43,562 nt of DNA from Phycisphaerae bacterium (GCA_002709755.1 PAQN01000026.1:36115-79676), one strand, 5' to 3'; numbered from the stretch's first letter, positions 1 through 8,452 are shown. A program made the numbers and translations. The notes: generated from the letters alone by a model not told the origin.

Positions 1-452
1 AGCGCGCCATTTGTCATGGCAGCCTCGCATCGCATCTTGATCTGACGACGGAAGTTCGAGCGCTTCTTGAGCTGCTCGGCGAGGGCTTCGGCGAGAAGGG
101 TCGCATCGATCTCAGGATTTCGGATCTCGACGATCTTGATCACGACCTTTCGTCCGGTCATCGCCTGAAGATCGGCGGTGAGGGACTCGACGTCCTGGCC
201 CTTGGGACCCACGACCTGACCGGGACGAGCCGTCCGGATGATGATCGTGAGCACTTCACGGGTGCGTTCGATGAGAATGTCCGAGACCGCCGCGAAAGGC
301 GGCGTCCTGTTGAGGCGCTTGTCGACGTACTGTCGAATGCGATAGTCCTCGACGAGGAGTTCTCCGAAAAGCGCCTTGGGCGCGAACCAACGAGACTTGT
401 GGGCCTCGGTGATTCCGACTCGGAATCCGAATGGGTGGGTTTTCTGTCCCAT
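1..452 (-). CDS. rpsC: 30S ribosomal protein S3 (partial, C-terminus off the left edge)
   Basis: S3 is a small-subunit protein at the mRNA entry channel. The visible 150 residues start MGQKTHPFGFRVGI, close to the usual S3 start (GQKxxPxGxRLGI). They continue through the N-terminal region and into the KH domain, where a VVGPKGQDV segment fits the family GxxG loop. The start codon is at 450-452. It lies 69 nt downstream of rplV, in the canonical S10-operon order. The rest of the protein lies outside the window. Identity is secure from sequence and position. Confidence 0.95.
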   Translation of the reverse strand, partial: MGQKTHPFGFRVGITEAHKSRWFAPKALFGELLVEDYRIRQYVDKRLNRTPPFAAVSDILIERTREVLTIIIRTARPGQVVGPKGQDVESLTADLQAMTGRKVVIKIVEIRNPEIDATLLAEALAEQLKKRSNFRRQIKMRCEAAMTNGA

Positions 453-521
453 GTACTGGTCCTTGCAGCGACCTCGAGGGTCGCGTCTTGATCTAGAAGT
501 AGATCGACTGATTCAACTGAT

Positions 522-851
522 TCAACGCTCGGCGAGCCGGACGTGGATGTGACTGGTTCTCTTGCGGATCGGGTGGGCCCGACCTCTGTCCTTGGGCTGG
601 AAACGCTTGATCGTGGGCCCTTCGTCGACCCAGGTGGATTCGACGTAGAGGTTCGCGACATCGGCGTCACTTTCCTCGGCGTTCGCGATCGCACTCTTCA
701 GGACGCCGCGCAGGAAGTATGCACCGCGTCTCTTGGAGAAATCGAGGGCTGCGATCGCCTGTTCGATGCTTTCGCCGCGAACCAGATCCGCGACCAGGCG
801 AGCCTTGCGCGGGGAGATTCGAGCGAAACGATGTGATGCTTGGTAGGTCAT
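522..851 (-). CDS. rplV: 50S ribosomal protein L22
   Basis: L22 is a large-subunit protein whose extended hairpin lines the peptide exit tunnel. The 109-residue product has the family core: an RISPRKARLVADLVRG segment near the N-terminus, an AIANAEES segment in the middle and a basic GRAHPIRKRTSHI tail corresponding to the tunnel hairpin. The length is normal for bacteria. It lies between rpsS (48 nt upstream) and rpsC (69 nt downstream) and should be co-transcribed with them. Confidence 0.96.
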   Translation of the reverse strand: MTYQASHRFARISPRKARLVADLVRGESIEQAIAALDFSKRRGAYFLRGVLKSAIANAEESDADVANLYVESTWVDEGPTIKRFQPKDRGRAHPIRKRTSHIHVRLAER

Positions 852-899
852 CTTGAGTGTCTCCGGGAATGGAGTGCGTGGCGAGGAACGCCCTGCACG

Positions 900-1178
900 T
901 TAATTCCTGATGCCTTCCTTCTTGTTGGTGTGGCCTCTGAACAGGCGGGTGGGCGAAAACTCACCGAGCTTGTGCCCGACCATGTCCTCGGTGCAGAAGA
1001 CATCGACGAATGCACGTCCGTTGTGCACCTGGAAGGTGTAACCGACGAACTCGGGGACGATGGTGCAGGATCTTGACCAGGTCTTGATGGGGACGCGCTG
1101 TCCGCTTTCGACCTGCTTCTGCACCTTCATGTAGAGCTTCTCGTCTACGAATGGGCCTTTTTTCGTTGATCGCGACAT
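900..1178 (-). CDS. rpsS: 30S ribosomal protein S19
   Basis: S19 sits in the head of the small subunit, in complex with S13. The 92-residue product begins [15 protein letters not shown] and has the signature segments [24 protein letters not shown] and [13 protein letters not shown] followed by a short basic tail, as expected. It starts 16 nt after the stop of rplB and is followed by rplV. Nothing is unusual in length or motifs. Confidence 0.97.
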   Translation of the reverse strand: MSRSTKKGPFVDEKLYMKVQKQVESGQRVPIKTWSRSCTIVPEFVGYTFQVHNGRAFVDVFCTEDMVGHKLGEFSPTRLFRGHTNKKEGIRN

Positions 1179-1194
1179 GTCTGCCTCGTGTTCC

Positions 1195-2049
1195 TTAGAT
1201 CTTCAACTGTCCGTAACGCACCGACTTGCGGCGACGAATGATTCTGGCGTCACTGCTCTTGCCGCGCTGCCTGGTACGACCGCCCTTTGCACCGGTACCG
1301 GCTGCATTGGAAGGCTCGCGTCCACCCTTGGACTTACCGTCACCACCGCCATGGGGGTGACAATGGTGACTCATGGCCACACCACGGGTGGTTGGTCTTC
1401 GGCCGAGCCATCGGGCGCGACCGGCCTTGCCGAGCTTCACGTTGGAGTGATCGGAGTTGCCGAGCACGCCCACCGAAGCACGACATTCCATGGAGATCTG
1501 ACGGATCTCGCCGGAAGGCAGGACGATGGTCGCCCAGCGCCCTTCCTTGTTCGTGAGACGAGCGCCGACGCCCGCGCTGCGACAGATCTTGCCGCCGCGA
1601 CCGGGTTCGAGCTCGAGATTGTGAAGCACGAGACCGGTGGGAATGTGCTTGACCGGCATGCAGTTGCCAGGCTTGGGCTCGATCGCGTCGGCCGAGCTGA
1701 GGAGCACGTCGCCATCGGTGACACCCTTGGGCGCCAGGATGTAGCGAAGGGTGCCATCCTCGTACTTCAGCAGAGCGATGTGGCAGGATCGATTGGGGTC
1801 GTACTCGACACCGACGACGACCGCGTTCATGTCGTCCTTGGTGCGACGGAAGTCAATCCGTCGGTAGCGGCGCTTGTGACCGCCACCACGACCTCGAACG
1901 GTCTTCTTGCCTTGATTGTTGCGCCCGCCGGTCTTGGAGAGCGGTGCGAGCAGTGACTTCTCGGGAGTTCGCTTGGTGACCTCGACATGGAGGTTCACCG
2001 ACGCGTTGCGTCGTCCTGGAGTCGTCGGCTTGTAGATTCGAATCGCCAT
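1195..2049 (-). CDS. rplB: 50S ribosomal protein L2
   Basis: L2 binds 23S rRNA near the peptidyl-transferase centre and is needed for subunit association. I chose the ATG at 2047-2049, giving [18 protein letters not shown] (284 aa), because a start eight codons upstream adds residues not seen in L2. Family segments include [32 protein letters not shown] and an [13 protein letters not shown] loop. The last contains the His of the functionally important L2 loop. In most bacteria this loop reads NPVDHPHGGG; here it is preceded by MSHHC. The rest is canonical, ending in a basic [13 protein letters not shown] tail. Confidence 0.97.
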   Translation of the reverse strand: MAIRIYKPTTPGRRNASVNLHVEVTKRTPEKSLLAPLSKTGGRNNQGKKTVRGRGGGHKRRYRRIDFRRTKDDMNAVVVGVEYDPNRSCHIALLKYEDGTLRYILAPKGVTDGDVLLSSADAIEPKPGNCMPVKHIPTGLVLHNLELEPGRGGKICRSAGVGARLTNKEGRWATIVLPSGEIRQISMECRASVGVLGNSDHSNVKLGKAGRARWLGRRPTTRGVAMSHHCHPHGGGDGKSKGGREPSNAAGTGAKGGRTRQRGKSSDARIIRRRKSVRYGQLKI

Positions 2050-2109
2050 GGGAATTTCCGTTCGTAACTTCAAATGAACCAGCGCTTGACGGGTTCCTCG
2101 GTGAGAGGA

Positions 2110-2388
2110 TCAGAAGAGCTGGATCGAGTCCTCCGAGTGAACTTTCACGATCGCTCGCTTGATCGAGCCCGTGGTGACATAGCCGTGCTTGCGACGAAGT
2201 GTCTCACCGCGGCGACGCTGGGTGGCGACTCCGACGACACGAACGCCGTAGATCTCCTCAACCGCACGCTTCACATCGGCCTTGGTGGCTCGACGATCGA
2301 TTTCGAAGGTGAAGCGGTTGTACTCGCTGGAATCGATCGTCGCCTTTTCGGTGATGACCGGCTTCTTGATGATCGTGGTGGCTTCCAT
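2110..2388 (-). CDS. rplW: 50S ribosomal protein L23
   Basis: L23 lies at the tunnel exit and is the docking site for trigger factor and SRP. The 92-residue product has the family start (IIKKPVITEKAT), an FEIDRRATKADVKRAVEEIYGV helix segment and the basic loop (QRRRGETLRRKHGYV). Its ATG overlaps the TGA of rplD by one base at 2388, the tight coupling expected in this operon. The 60 nt between it and rplB holds only a short spacer. Confidence 0.96.
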   Translation of the reverse strand: MEATTIIKKPVITEKATIDSSEYNRFTFEIDRRATKADVKRAVEEIYGVRVVGVATQRRRGETLRRKHGYVTTGSIKRAIVKVHSEDSIQLF

Positions 2389-3065
2389 CAGGCGGCCTCC
2401 TTCTCTTCGCTGTCCTTGCCGTAGCAGGAGGAATCGATGAAGGATTCGAGCGAAGCTCGATCGATCACCAGATAGCGGTGGTTGAGAACGTCGAACGCGT
2501 TGAGCTGATCGACGCGAATGGTGTCGACATTGGCCAGGTTCCGTGCGGAGAGCGCGGCATCCCGGTTGGTCGGGTCGAGCGCCACCAGGCAGGTTCGGTC
2601 CACGCCGAGGGCCTTCAGAATGGCGGCCATTTCGCTGGTCTTGGGTGCGTCGAAGTCGAGATTGTCGACGACCTTGATCTCCTCGATCATGGCACCCTCG
2701 TAGTTCATCATCTTGGCCAGAACCGAGTTTCGGTTGGCGAGACGCCGCATCTGCTTGCTCATCTTGCGACGGAAGCTGTCACGGGTCTTCGCGAAAGCGA
2801 CGCCGCCGCCGCGTCGGATGACGGTGCGGTTCGCACCCATTCGCGCGTTGCCGGTGCCCTTCTGGCGATAGATCTTTCGAGTGGACCCCTTGACCATGCC
2901 GCGGCTCTTCGTGCGAGCGCTGGCCTGACGCTGGTTTCCGTGGACGATCACGTAGGCCTGCTTCAGCAGTGCGCTTCGGATCTCGGGTCCGCCAAGGGTG
3001 GTTTCGTCGATCTCGACGGTATCCACCTTGGCGCCGCTCTTGTTGTAGACAGGAAGTTCAATCAT
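2388..3065 (-). CDS. rplD: 50S ribosomal protein L4
   Basis: L4 binds 23S rRNA and its loop reaches the exit tunnel. In E. coli and some other bacteria it also represses its own S10 operon. The 225-residue product carries the conserved internal loop (RQASARTKSRGMVKGSTRKIYRQKGTGNAR, about residues 48-77, in two parts) and a C-terminal Rossmann-like half. It begins MIELPVYNKSGAKVDTVEI. An AAGG-type ribosome site lies about 10 nt before the start. A 6-bp GC stem with an AGAA loop on the transcribed strand (3082-3097) lies just upstream and could affect its translation. Confidence 0.96.
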   Translation of the reverse strand: MIELPVYNKSGAKVDTVEIDETTLGGPEIRSALLKQAYVIVHGNQRQASARTKSRGMVKGSTRKIYRQKGTGNARMGANRTVIRRGGGVAFAKTRDSFRRKMSKQMRRLANRNSVLAKMMNYEGAMIEEIKVVDNLDFDAPKTSEMAAILKALGVDRTCLVALDPTNRDAALSARNLANVDTIRVDQLNAFDVLNHRYLVIDRASLESFIDSSCYGKDSEEKEAA

Positions 3066-3225
3066 CGTCTCATTACCTTGCCGGGCCTTCTGGCCCGTTT
3101 TCGCCGTTCTCTCCGCGCATCTGTCGTTTCCGATACGGGGCAGAGGTTGACTCAGGTCCTTGGGGTTGTCACGAACGAGTGGTTCCGTCCCATTCCGTGG
3201 GACACGGCCTTCTCGATCTCAGCGG
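3066..3225 (-). other. rplC-rplD intergenic region with two inverted repeats
   Basis: This gap is unusually wide for an S10 operon. It contains two inverted repeats: 3187-3192 with 3198-3203 (GTCCCA/TGGGAC, 5-nt loop) and 3082-3087 with 3092-3097 (CGGGCC/GGCCCG, 4-nt loop). The second lies about 16 nt upstream of the rplD start on the transcribed strand. No open reading frame with a recognisable product is present. Whether the hairpins are processing, pausing or translational-control elements cannot be told from sequence. Confidence 0.4.
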
Positions 3226-3921
3226 TCAGCCTTTGTCGGCTGCCGCCTGTGCCTTTGCTTTCGGCTTGTAAAGCCTCGAGGGTGTCTTGATGTGGAGAAT
3301 GCCGGTGTTGGGACCGGGAACCGGACCCTTCACAAGCATGAGATTTCGTTCGTTGTCGATCGAGACCACGTCCAACGAGCGCATGGTGACGCGTTCGCTG
3401 CCCATGTGGCCGGACATGCGTCGGCCCTTCTTGATCTTCGGTCCGGTACCGAGGTTGATGCCGCCACCGCCGATGGAACCGGGGGAACGGTGCGCGCGCT
3501 GGACACCGTGAGATGCCTCGAGGCCTCGGAAGTGATGTCGCTTCATGACACCCTGGAACCCCTTGCCCTTGCTGACGCCTTCGACGTCGACATAGACGAG
3601 GTGGGACAGCGCCTCGACGGTGAGAACCTGTCCGAGCTCGTACTCGGCGACCTCATCGTCGGAATCACAGCGGAATTCCGCATGAACGCGCTTGGGGGCG
3701 GCGCCGGCCTTCGCATCGTGAGCGATCTGCGCACGGGTCGAACGACGGGCCTTCATGTCCTCGAAACCGATCTGAACCGCGCTGTATCCGTCGGTCTCGA
3801 CGGTCTTGAGCTGCGTGACGATGCATGGACCCACTTCGATCACGCTGACGGGAATGTTCTTTCCGTCTTCGGTGAAGTATCGGGTCATTCCAATTTTTCT
3901 TCCGACGAGTTCGATGGGCAT
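3226..3921 (-). CDS. rplC: 50S ribosomal protein L3
   Basis: L3 is an early-assembly large-subunit protein near the peptidyl-transferase centre. The 231-residue product starts MPIELVGRKIGMTRYFTEDG and has the hallmark central region (GFQGVMKRHHFRG, GSIGGGGINLGTGPKIKKGRRM, GHMGSERVT). The GSIG segment matches the family's GSIGxxxxPGRVxKGxxMxGxxG signature with a GGGINLGTG substitution. The C-terminus is extended by an Ala/Lys-rich tail. It is preceded by 106 nt after rpsJ and followed by 160 nt before rplD, the widest gaps in the operon. Confidence 0.95.
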   Translation of the reverse strand: MPIELVGRKIGMTRYFTEDGKNIPVSVIEVGPCIVTQLKTVETDGYSAVQIGFEDMKARRSTRAQIAHDAKAGAAPKRVHAEFRCDSDDEVAEYELGQVLTVEALSHLVYVDVEGVSKGKGFQGVMKRHHFRGLEASHGVQRAHRSPGSIGGGGINLGTGPKIKKGRRMSGHMGSERVTMRSLDVVSIDNERNLMLVKGPVPGPNTGILHIKTPSRLYKPKAKAQAAADKG

Positions 3922-4027
3922 GTCTGTCTTTCAGAGGTGCGAGGTTGAAGTCAGAGGTTCTTGAACGTGACTGGAGTGTGAATTGAAGAAGGCCGCTCGA
4001 ACGCGAGCGACCTTTGAATGCTGCGGG

Positions 4028-4336
4028 CTAGGCCTTGATCTTGACGAACACGCCGGCTGGGACCACGAGACGGTTGAGAGCCTCGACGGTGCGCGGATTG
4101 GGTTCGGTGATGTCGATGATGCGCTTGTGCGTGCGGATTTCAAACTGCTCGCGCGACTTCTTGTCGATGAAGGGCGAACGGTTGACCGTGTAGACCTCAC
4201 GTCGAGTTGGCAGGGGAATCGGTCCAGCGACGATCGCTCCAGTTCGCTTTGCGTGATCGGCGATTTCCTTCGCCGACGCATCGAGCGCCTGGTGATCGTA
4301 GGCTTCCATTCGAATGCGAATCTTGCCGCCGTCCAT
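4028..4336 (-). CDS. rpsJ: 30S ribosomal protein S10
   Basis: S10 is a small-subunit head protein that also acts with NusB in antitermination. The 102-residue product has the family elements: [20 protein letters not shown] at the N-terminus, [35 protein letters not shown] in the middle (in two conserved blocks) and a [10 protein letters not shown] end. It is the first gene of the operon. The start codon at 4334-4336 has no clear Shine-Dalgarno sequence, with only a weak GGAT about 10 nt upstream. No fusA or tuf gene precedes it; the region upstream is a leader and promoter. Confidence 0.96.
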   Translation of the reverse strand: MDGGKIRIRMEAYDHQALDASAKEIADHAKRTGAIVAGPIPLPTRREVYTVNRSPFIDKKSREQFEIRTHKRIIDITEPNPRTVEALNRLVVPAGVFVKIKA

Positions 4337-4611
4337 AGTGGATCAATCCAAACCAATTCAAAGAGGAGTGTCACCGAAGCGGTGAGTCGTCCCTGCCAGT
4401 TGAAGCGATGGACTGCACGTTGCGATCCATCTCGCACGCCTGCCCACGAGGACGTCCAGTGTCTTTTCGCTGCGTTCGAAGGAGACTTCGAAACCGTTGA
4501 CGCCTTGAGGACAGGCCGAATGAGAACACTTGGAACTCAGAGTGTTTCGACCATCATGACGTGCGGTGGGGACGCGTTAAGACAGGACGCCTGCACGAAG
4601 ACAGGCGCGAA
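4337..4611 (-). promoter_or_regulatory. Structured 5' leader of the S10 operon
   Basis: The predicted transcript has a leader of about 275 nt before rpsJ. In order from the 5' end it holds perfect inverted repeats at 4588-4593/4602-4607, 4525-4530/4541-4546, 4475-4481/4486-4492 (7 bp, 4-nt loop), 4407-4412/4426-4431 and 4371-4375/4381-4385. The last lies about 35 nt before the start codon. This arrangement resembles ribosomal-protein autoregulatory leaders such as the L4-controlled S10 leader of E. coli. That function is inference, and no match to a known RNA family was established. Confidence 0.5.
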
Positions 4612-4617
4612 TCGGAG

Positions 4618-4645
4618 ATGATAGAGATTCCACCCCCCCTGTCAA
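4618..4645 (-). promoter_or_regulatory. Sigma70-type promoter of the S10 operon
   Basis: On the minus strand a perfect TTGACA (4640-4645) is followed after 16 nt by TATCAT (4618-4623), five of six matches to the -10 consensus. Transcription would start near 4611. This is the best-matching promoter found in the window, as expected for a ribosomal operon. Confidence 0.75.
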
Positions 4646-4723
4646 CACACGAAACGGACTCATGACATCTTTCTTCTGGATCCTCCCTGTCGCTGCGAGG
4701 CGGTCGTGCGTCCGAGTCTTCGC

Positions 4724-4729
4724 TACCAT
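4724..4729 (+). promoter_or_regulatory. Putative -10 box for the 4739 gene (leaderless-type)
   Basis: TACCAT ends nine bases before the ATG at 4739, so the predicted +1 falls at or next to the start codon. No convincing -35 box or Shine-Dalgarno sequence is visible. Confidence 0.35.
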
Positions 4730-4738
4730 GACGATGAC

Positions 4739-6316
4739 ATGAACCTCAATCCACACGACACAGTTCGAAGATGCGCCGGCCCTCCCTTCCTGGGGCTGCT
4801 GATGATGCCGCTGATCTGGCCGATAGGGTCTCCAAGCGACTCTCAGAATTGCTTTTATCAGACGGCGGCTTTCGCCCACGTCCTCACGACGTCGACGAGC
4901 CAGGCAGGCATGGCTTCAAACACCCCTCAGGACCAACTGCAAGGCGACCTCGAGGCCGAAACGCGCGAATTCTCTGAAAAAGTGGGCCTGCATTTCATCG
5001 TGCCGTCCGGAGCAGGTGCACGAGATGTCCGGCAAGGCGGGCGGGACGTCCTGATGATGCTGGATGAGGCCACGCCCCCGAAATGGTCGATCACGTTCCA
5101 AAGGCTTGATAATGGGCAACTTGGAGAAACGACCACCTCCCGAATCGACAGCCTCCTGGAGGGGCTGAAAGCCAGAAACGACCCTGCCACCCTGATGGAA
5201 CGGACCAAACTGAAGATCAGAGTGATGGGTGGCACCGAACCCCAGGGATTTCCAGCCGAGCTGATGTACCTCAACGTGCCCCTCGATGGTGATCGAGTGG
5301 GCATCAGCGGCCTTCTGATCATTCAGACGGGTTTGTCGAACTTTCTCTATGGAACCCTCTTTGCGGAGGGCCAAGGCTTCGAAGCCACCCTGAAACCGAT
5401 GCTTAACGAGCTCTATGCGAATCTTCGCATCGAACCCGAAGACACTCGAAGGGAGCTCGATTCGAAGAGAATCGCTTCAGGAACGCAATTGATCGAGCTG
5501 ATCACCCCGGATGTTCTTCGCACGATCGCGACGGAGACCGAACCGGAGATCTACAGGATCTATGAAGAAGGACAGGATGGGACCCCCAATGAAATCGGCT
5601 GGCAGAGGCTGACCGCGAGACTGGCCCCGGTCGAGGCGGTCGAGGGCAGGACGCCATCCGATGTCGATCCACGGGACATGGGTCTTCTGATCACGCTCGA
5701 AGGGGAGATCGTGAGTGGATTCGCTCAGTCCAGAGTGACCACGGACACCATCCGACGGCACTGGATTTCATTGGACAGGAGCCGGGAACGCTGGTCGGTG
5801 CAACGCACCCCCAGAAGGCTCATTTCAACCAGCAACCGAAGGGTCGAGTCCGAAGTGGGCAACACGCAGGCCGAAACGGGTGTGAGAACACCACCTCAGC
5901 CGAGGGCCACGATCACGATCATCGACTCCGAGGGGATGAGAAACACGCTCGATGTCCCTCAGCCCCCGGTTCCCTACATGACCCAGACGGAGCTCTACGT
6001 GTTGGGGAGAATCCTCAAACAGATCTCCCTCACCGACGAGGTCAAGGCCGACTGGTACGTCCTCGATCGTTCCATACCCAGAGGGGATGGCATCAGAAAA
6101 CGACAGGACCACATCGTTCCCGCCGACGAAGGGCGGGGATGGAGGGTCTCGACTCTTGGACCCTCGGGCACCTTCGAACAGACATTCGACGGCCAGGGGT
6201 CCAGGCTCTTCAAGAAAACGCCCATCATCGAGGGGGATCGTCTTCTGATCCTCGAGAAAACGGACCCCAATCGACTGCTCGAACTCTATGCTGAACAGGG
6301 TATCCCCACTCGCTGA
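4739..6316 (+). CDS. Hypothetical exported protein
   Basis: I do not recognise a family for this 525-residue protein. The ATG at 4739 gives MNLNPHDTVRRCAGPPFLGL, where a basic start is followed by a hydrophobic stretch (LGLLMMPLIWPIG). This suggests a signal peptide or membrane anchor; an ATG at 4706 is possible but adds a charged front. The body is hydrophilic, mixed alpha/beta in appearance and rich in Glu, Arg and Thr. No metal or catalytic motif stands out. The C-terminal quarter, from MTQTELYVLGRILKQISL on, looks like a separate domain. It precedes a glycosyltransferase by 51 nt and may be co-transcribed with it. Envelope function is only a guess from context. Confidence 0.7.
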   Translation: MNLNPHDTVRRCAGPPFLGLLMMPLIWPIGSPSDSQNCFYQTAAFAHVLTTSTSQAGMASNTPQDQLQGDLEAETREFSEKVGLHFIVPSGAGARDVRQGGRDVLMMLDEATPPKWSITFQRLDNGQLGETTTSRIDSLLEGLKARNDPATLMERTKLKIRVMGGTEPQGFPAELMYLNVPLDGDRVGISGLLIIQTGLSNFLYGTLFAEGQGFEATLKPMLNELYANLRIEPEDTRRELDSKRIASGTQLIELITPDVLRTIATETEPEIYRIYEEGQDGTPNEIGWQRLTARLAPVEAVEGRTPSDVDPRDMGLLITLEGEIVSGFAQSRVTTDTIRRHWISLDRSRERWSVQRTPRRLISTSNRRVESEVGNTQAETGVRTPPQPRATITIIDSEGMRNTLDVPQPPVPYMTQTELYVLGRILKQISLTDEVKADWYVLDRSIPRGDGIRKRQDHIVPADEGRGWRVSTLGPSGTFEQTFDGQGSRLFKKTPIIEGDRLLILEKTDPNRLLELYAEQGIPTR

Positions 6317-6367
6317 GTGACCAGCTCGAGATCGAGACAACCTAAGACATGTTTCACGAGGCATGAC

Positions 6368-7129
6368 ATGAATCAAACGTCGCACGAATCCACGAAGGAT
6401 CGCTCGAGAATTCTTCTGGCGATACCCGTCTACAACGAAGCCAAGTACATCGAACCGGTGCTCAGCGAGGTCGGTCGATACGCACGCGACATCCTGGTCG
6501 TCGACGACGGCTCCACCGATGAAACCCCTCTGCTGCTCGCGAAGCATCAGGTCGAGGTCATTCGACATGCCGTGAATCGAGGGTATGGACACTCGATCAC
6601 CGACATGCTTCGTTGGGCTGATTTCGACGGCTACGACTGGCTGATCACGATGGACTGCGACGAACAACACGAACCCGCGGCCATACCGTCGTTCGTGGAA
6701 GCCATCGAGACGATGGATGCCGATGTCATTTCGGGCAGCCGATATCTGATTTCTGAAGAAGGCAGCGACACCCCACCCGCGGACCGCCGTGCGATCAACG
6801 GCATCATCACCGAGGAGATCAATCAACTGCTCGGCTTCGAACTCACGGACGCCTTCTGTGGTTTCAAGGCCTACCGGATCGCCTCATGCAGGGACCTGGC
6901 GCTCGACATCACCGGCTATGAATTTCCGATGCAGTTCTGGGTTCAGGCGGCCGCCCACAAGCTGCGGATCGAGGAGATTCCGGTTCGATTGATCTACAAC
7001 GATCCGACGAGAAGCTTCGGGGGACCGCTCGACCAGTCGGAGAACAGACTCGCGTCGTATCGTTCCACGATTCAGAGAGAACTCAACCGCTGCGCGGACA
7101 GGCTTCCGATGTTGAAGCTGAACGGGTGA
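6368..7129 (+). CDS. Family 2 glycosyltransferase (DPM1-like)
   Basis: Predicted GT-A-fold inverting glycosyltransferase of 253 residues, likely transferring a sugar from a nucleotide-sugar to a lipid or glycan acceptor. Key segments are LLAIPVYNEAKYIEPVL at the N-terminus, VVDDGSTDET (nucleotide binding), the acidic TMDCDEQHEP in place of the usual DADxQ/DxD metal motif, and SGSRY. It has no transmembrane helix, unlike polyprenyl-linked members with C-terminal anchors. The ATG at 6368 was preferred over a GTG at 6317 because the latter adds 17 unrelated residues. The next gene follows after 4 nt, so the two are probably translated together. The acceptor is unknown. Confidence 0.85.
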   Translation: MNQTSHESTKDRSRILLAIPVYNEAKYIEPVLSEVGRYARDILVVDDGSTDETPLLLAKHQVEVIRHAVNRGYGHSITDMLRWADFDGYDWLITMDCDEQHEPAAIPSFVEAIETMDADVISGSRYLISEEGSDTPPADRRAINGIITEEINQLLGFELTDAFCGFKAYRIASCRDLALDITGYEFPMQFWVQAAAHKLRIEEIPVRLIYNDPTRSFGGPLDQSENRLASYRSTIQRELNRCADRLPMLKLNG

Positions 7130-7133
7130 ACCG

Positions 7134-8354
7134 ATGAGTCGACGGACTCTCCTCTGCGGACACCAACCAGGTTTTCATCACCCGGGGATCCTCGCGAAGA
7201 GAATCATGCAACATGAACTCGCCGAGGCCGAGGGGCTTCGGCCTTCCTGGATCATCGTTGACCAGGACGTCGGTGACCCCGGAGCGATCCGCTATCCGGA
7301 TCTCGATGAGCATGGCCGGCTGATAGAGAGAACATGGCATGCCGTCCCCCACGCCCCGGGCCATCCCACTGGAACGACCGACTGGCCGAACACCCTGACG
7401 GAACCCCCTGAGGTTTCAGGAGCCATTCCGGACTCCGTGCAACGCGGACTCAATGAGATGCATCAGGCCCTGAAAGACGCCGAGGGCGACACGCTCGCGG
7501 AACGGTTTCATGATGCACAAGAACGACTTCTCCAGGCGAGACTGCCCGGACTTGTCGGTCCTCCGCCGGAGCTTCTTCGTGCCACCACCATCCTCGGGAC
7601 CGAAGCAGGCATGTCGGCGCTTTCCTCAATCCTCGAGGAACCTGAAGCATGCAGGAGCATGTGGAATGAGGCGGGACGCCTCGTCCCGGGAGCGGCACGG
7701 ACCTTGAGACATGATTCCCATGATCCGAGCCTGACCGAAGTGCCCTGCTGGACCCTGGACGATTCCAGACGACGCATTCCCGCGACGGTGGATCACCTCA
7801 GGAGGCATCAGGCGGGTGCGTGCGTCATTCATCCCAGAGCGTTCCTGATGACCTCGGTGTTTCGATCGACGAGTCCCCATCCCATGATTCATGGAATGGG
7901 GGGTGCGCGCTACGAACTGGTGACGGATCGATGGACGCGGGACTTCCTTGGAATTCAACTTCCTCCCATTAGCGTGTGCACAGCGGACCTCCGACTGCCG
8001 CTCGAGGCGGCCGGTGCGGAAACGGTCGAACCCGATCCTAACGACGCGCTCAGACGACTCGAACACGACCCATGGCCGGGTGAGACCACGAAGATCGATC
8101 TCGTGGACGCGATCGCACGCGCCCCACGGCGAAGCTCTAAACGACGCCAGCTCTTCGATGAGATGCAGGAACGACTCCGAAAGGCGAGAGCACGCCACGA
8201 GACACGGCTCTCCGCGCTGCGGGAGGAGGCCAGACTTCAGGGAGACAGGGCCCGACAGCGACGAATCGCGTCGGACAGAACATGGCCATGGCCGCTGCAT
8301 GAGGATCGTGCAATTCTCGGGCTGGAGCTCAGGACATCATCCCTCGAGGGATGA
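7134..8354 (+). CDS. Uncharacterised protein with GHQPGFHHPGILAKR start
   Basis: A 406-residue protein I cannot assign with confidence. It begins MSRRTLLCGHQPGFHHPGIL. A His-Gln-Pro motif close to the N-terminus followed by HPGxLAK recalls the start of WbqC- and BshC-like proteins, but the rest does not show a clear match. A later segment, CVIHPRAFLMTSVFRS, then HGMGGARYELVTDRWTRDF, looks like a second conserved block. The C-terminal 100 residues are very Arg/Glu/Lys-rich and probably form a coiled coil, ending in LELRTSSLEG. No signal peptide or membrane helix is seen. It follows the glycosyltransferase by 4 nt. The stop codon lies inside a perfect 26-bp palindrome. Confidence 0.75.
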   Translation: MSRRTLLCGHQPGFHHPGILAKRIMQHELAEAEGLRPSWIIVDQDVGDPGAIRYPDLDEHGRLIERTWHAVPHAPGHPTGTTDWPNTLTEPPEVSGAIPDSVQRGLNEMHQALKDAEGDTLAERFHDAQERLLQARLPGLVGPPPELLRATTILGTEAGMSALSSILEEPEACRSMWNEAGRLVPGAARTLRHDSHDPSLTEVPCWTLDDSRRRIPATVDHLRRHQAGACVIHPRAFLMTSVFRSTSPHPMIHGMGGARYELVTDRWTRDFLGIQLPPISVCTADLRLPLEAAGAETVEPDPNDALRRLEHDPWPGETTKIDLVDAIARAPRRSSKRRQLFDEMQERLRKARARHETRLSALREEARLQGDRARQRRIASDRTWPWPLHEDRAILGLELRTSSLEG

Positions 8355-8358
8355 TGTC
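8333..8358. terminator. Perfect 26-bp palindrome between convergent genes
   Basis: The 13 bases at 8333-8345 are the exact reverse complement of 8346-8358, and the palindrome spans the stop codon of the 7134 gene. In RNA it would form a hairpin with a small loop for transcripts from either side. There is no T-run on either side, so it is not a textbook intrinsic terminator. It may protect 3' ends or act with another factor. Confidence 0.5.
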
Positions 8359-8452
8359 GAATGAACCATCATTCCAACTCTCCCCTGTCGGTGAAGATGC
8401 CAGAACGGATTGGGCACAACTCCGAGTCGATCGTCCCGGTACCGGACAGGCG

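Noticed and set aside
5825-6826. 333-codon frame opposite the hypothetical exported protein and glycosyltransferase
   Set aside because: It crosses two genes on the other strand, one with clear glycosyltransferase motifs, and has no family signature.
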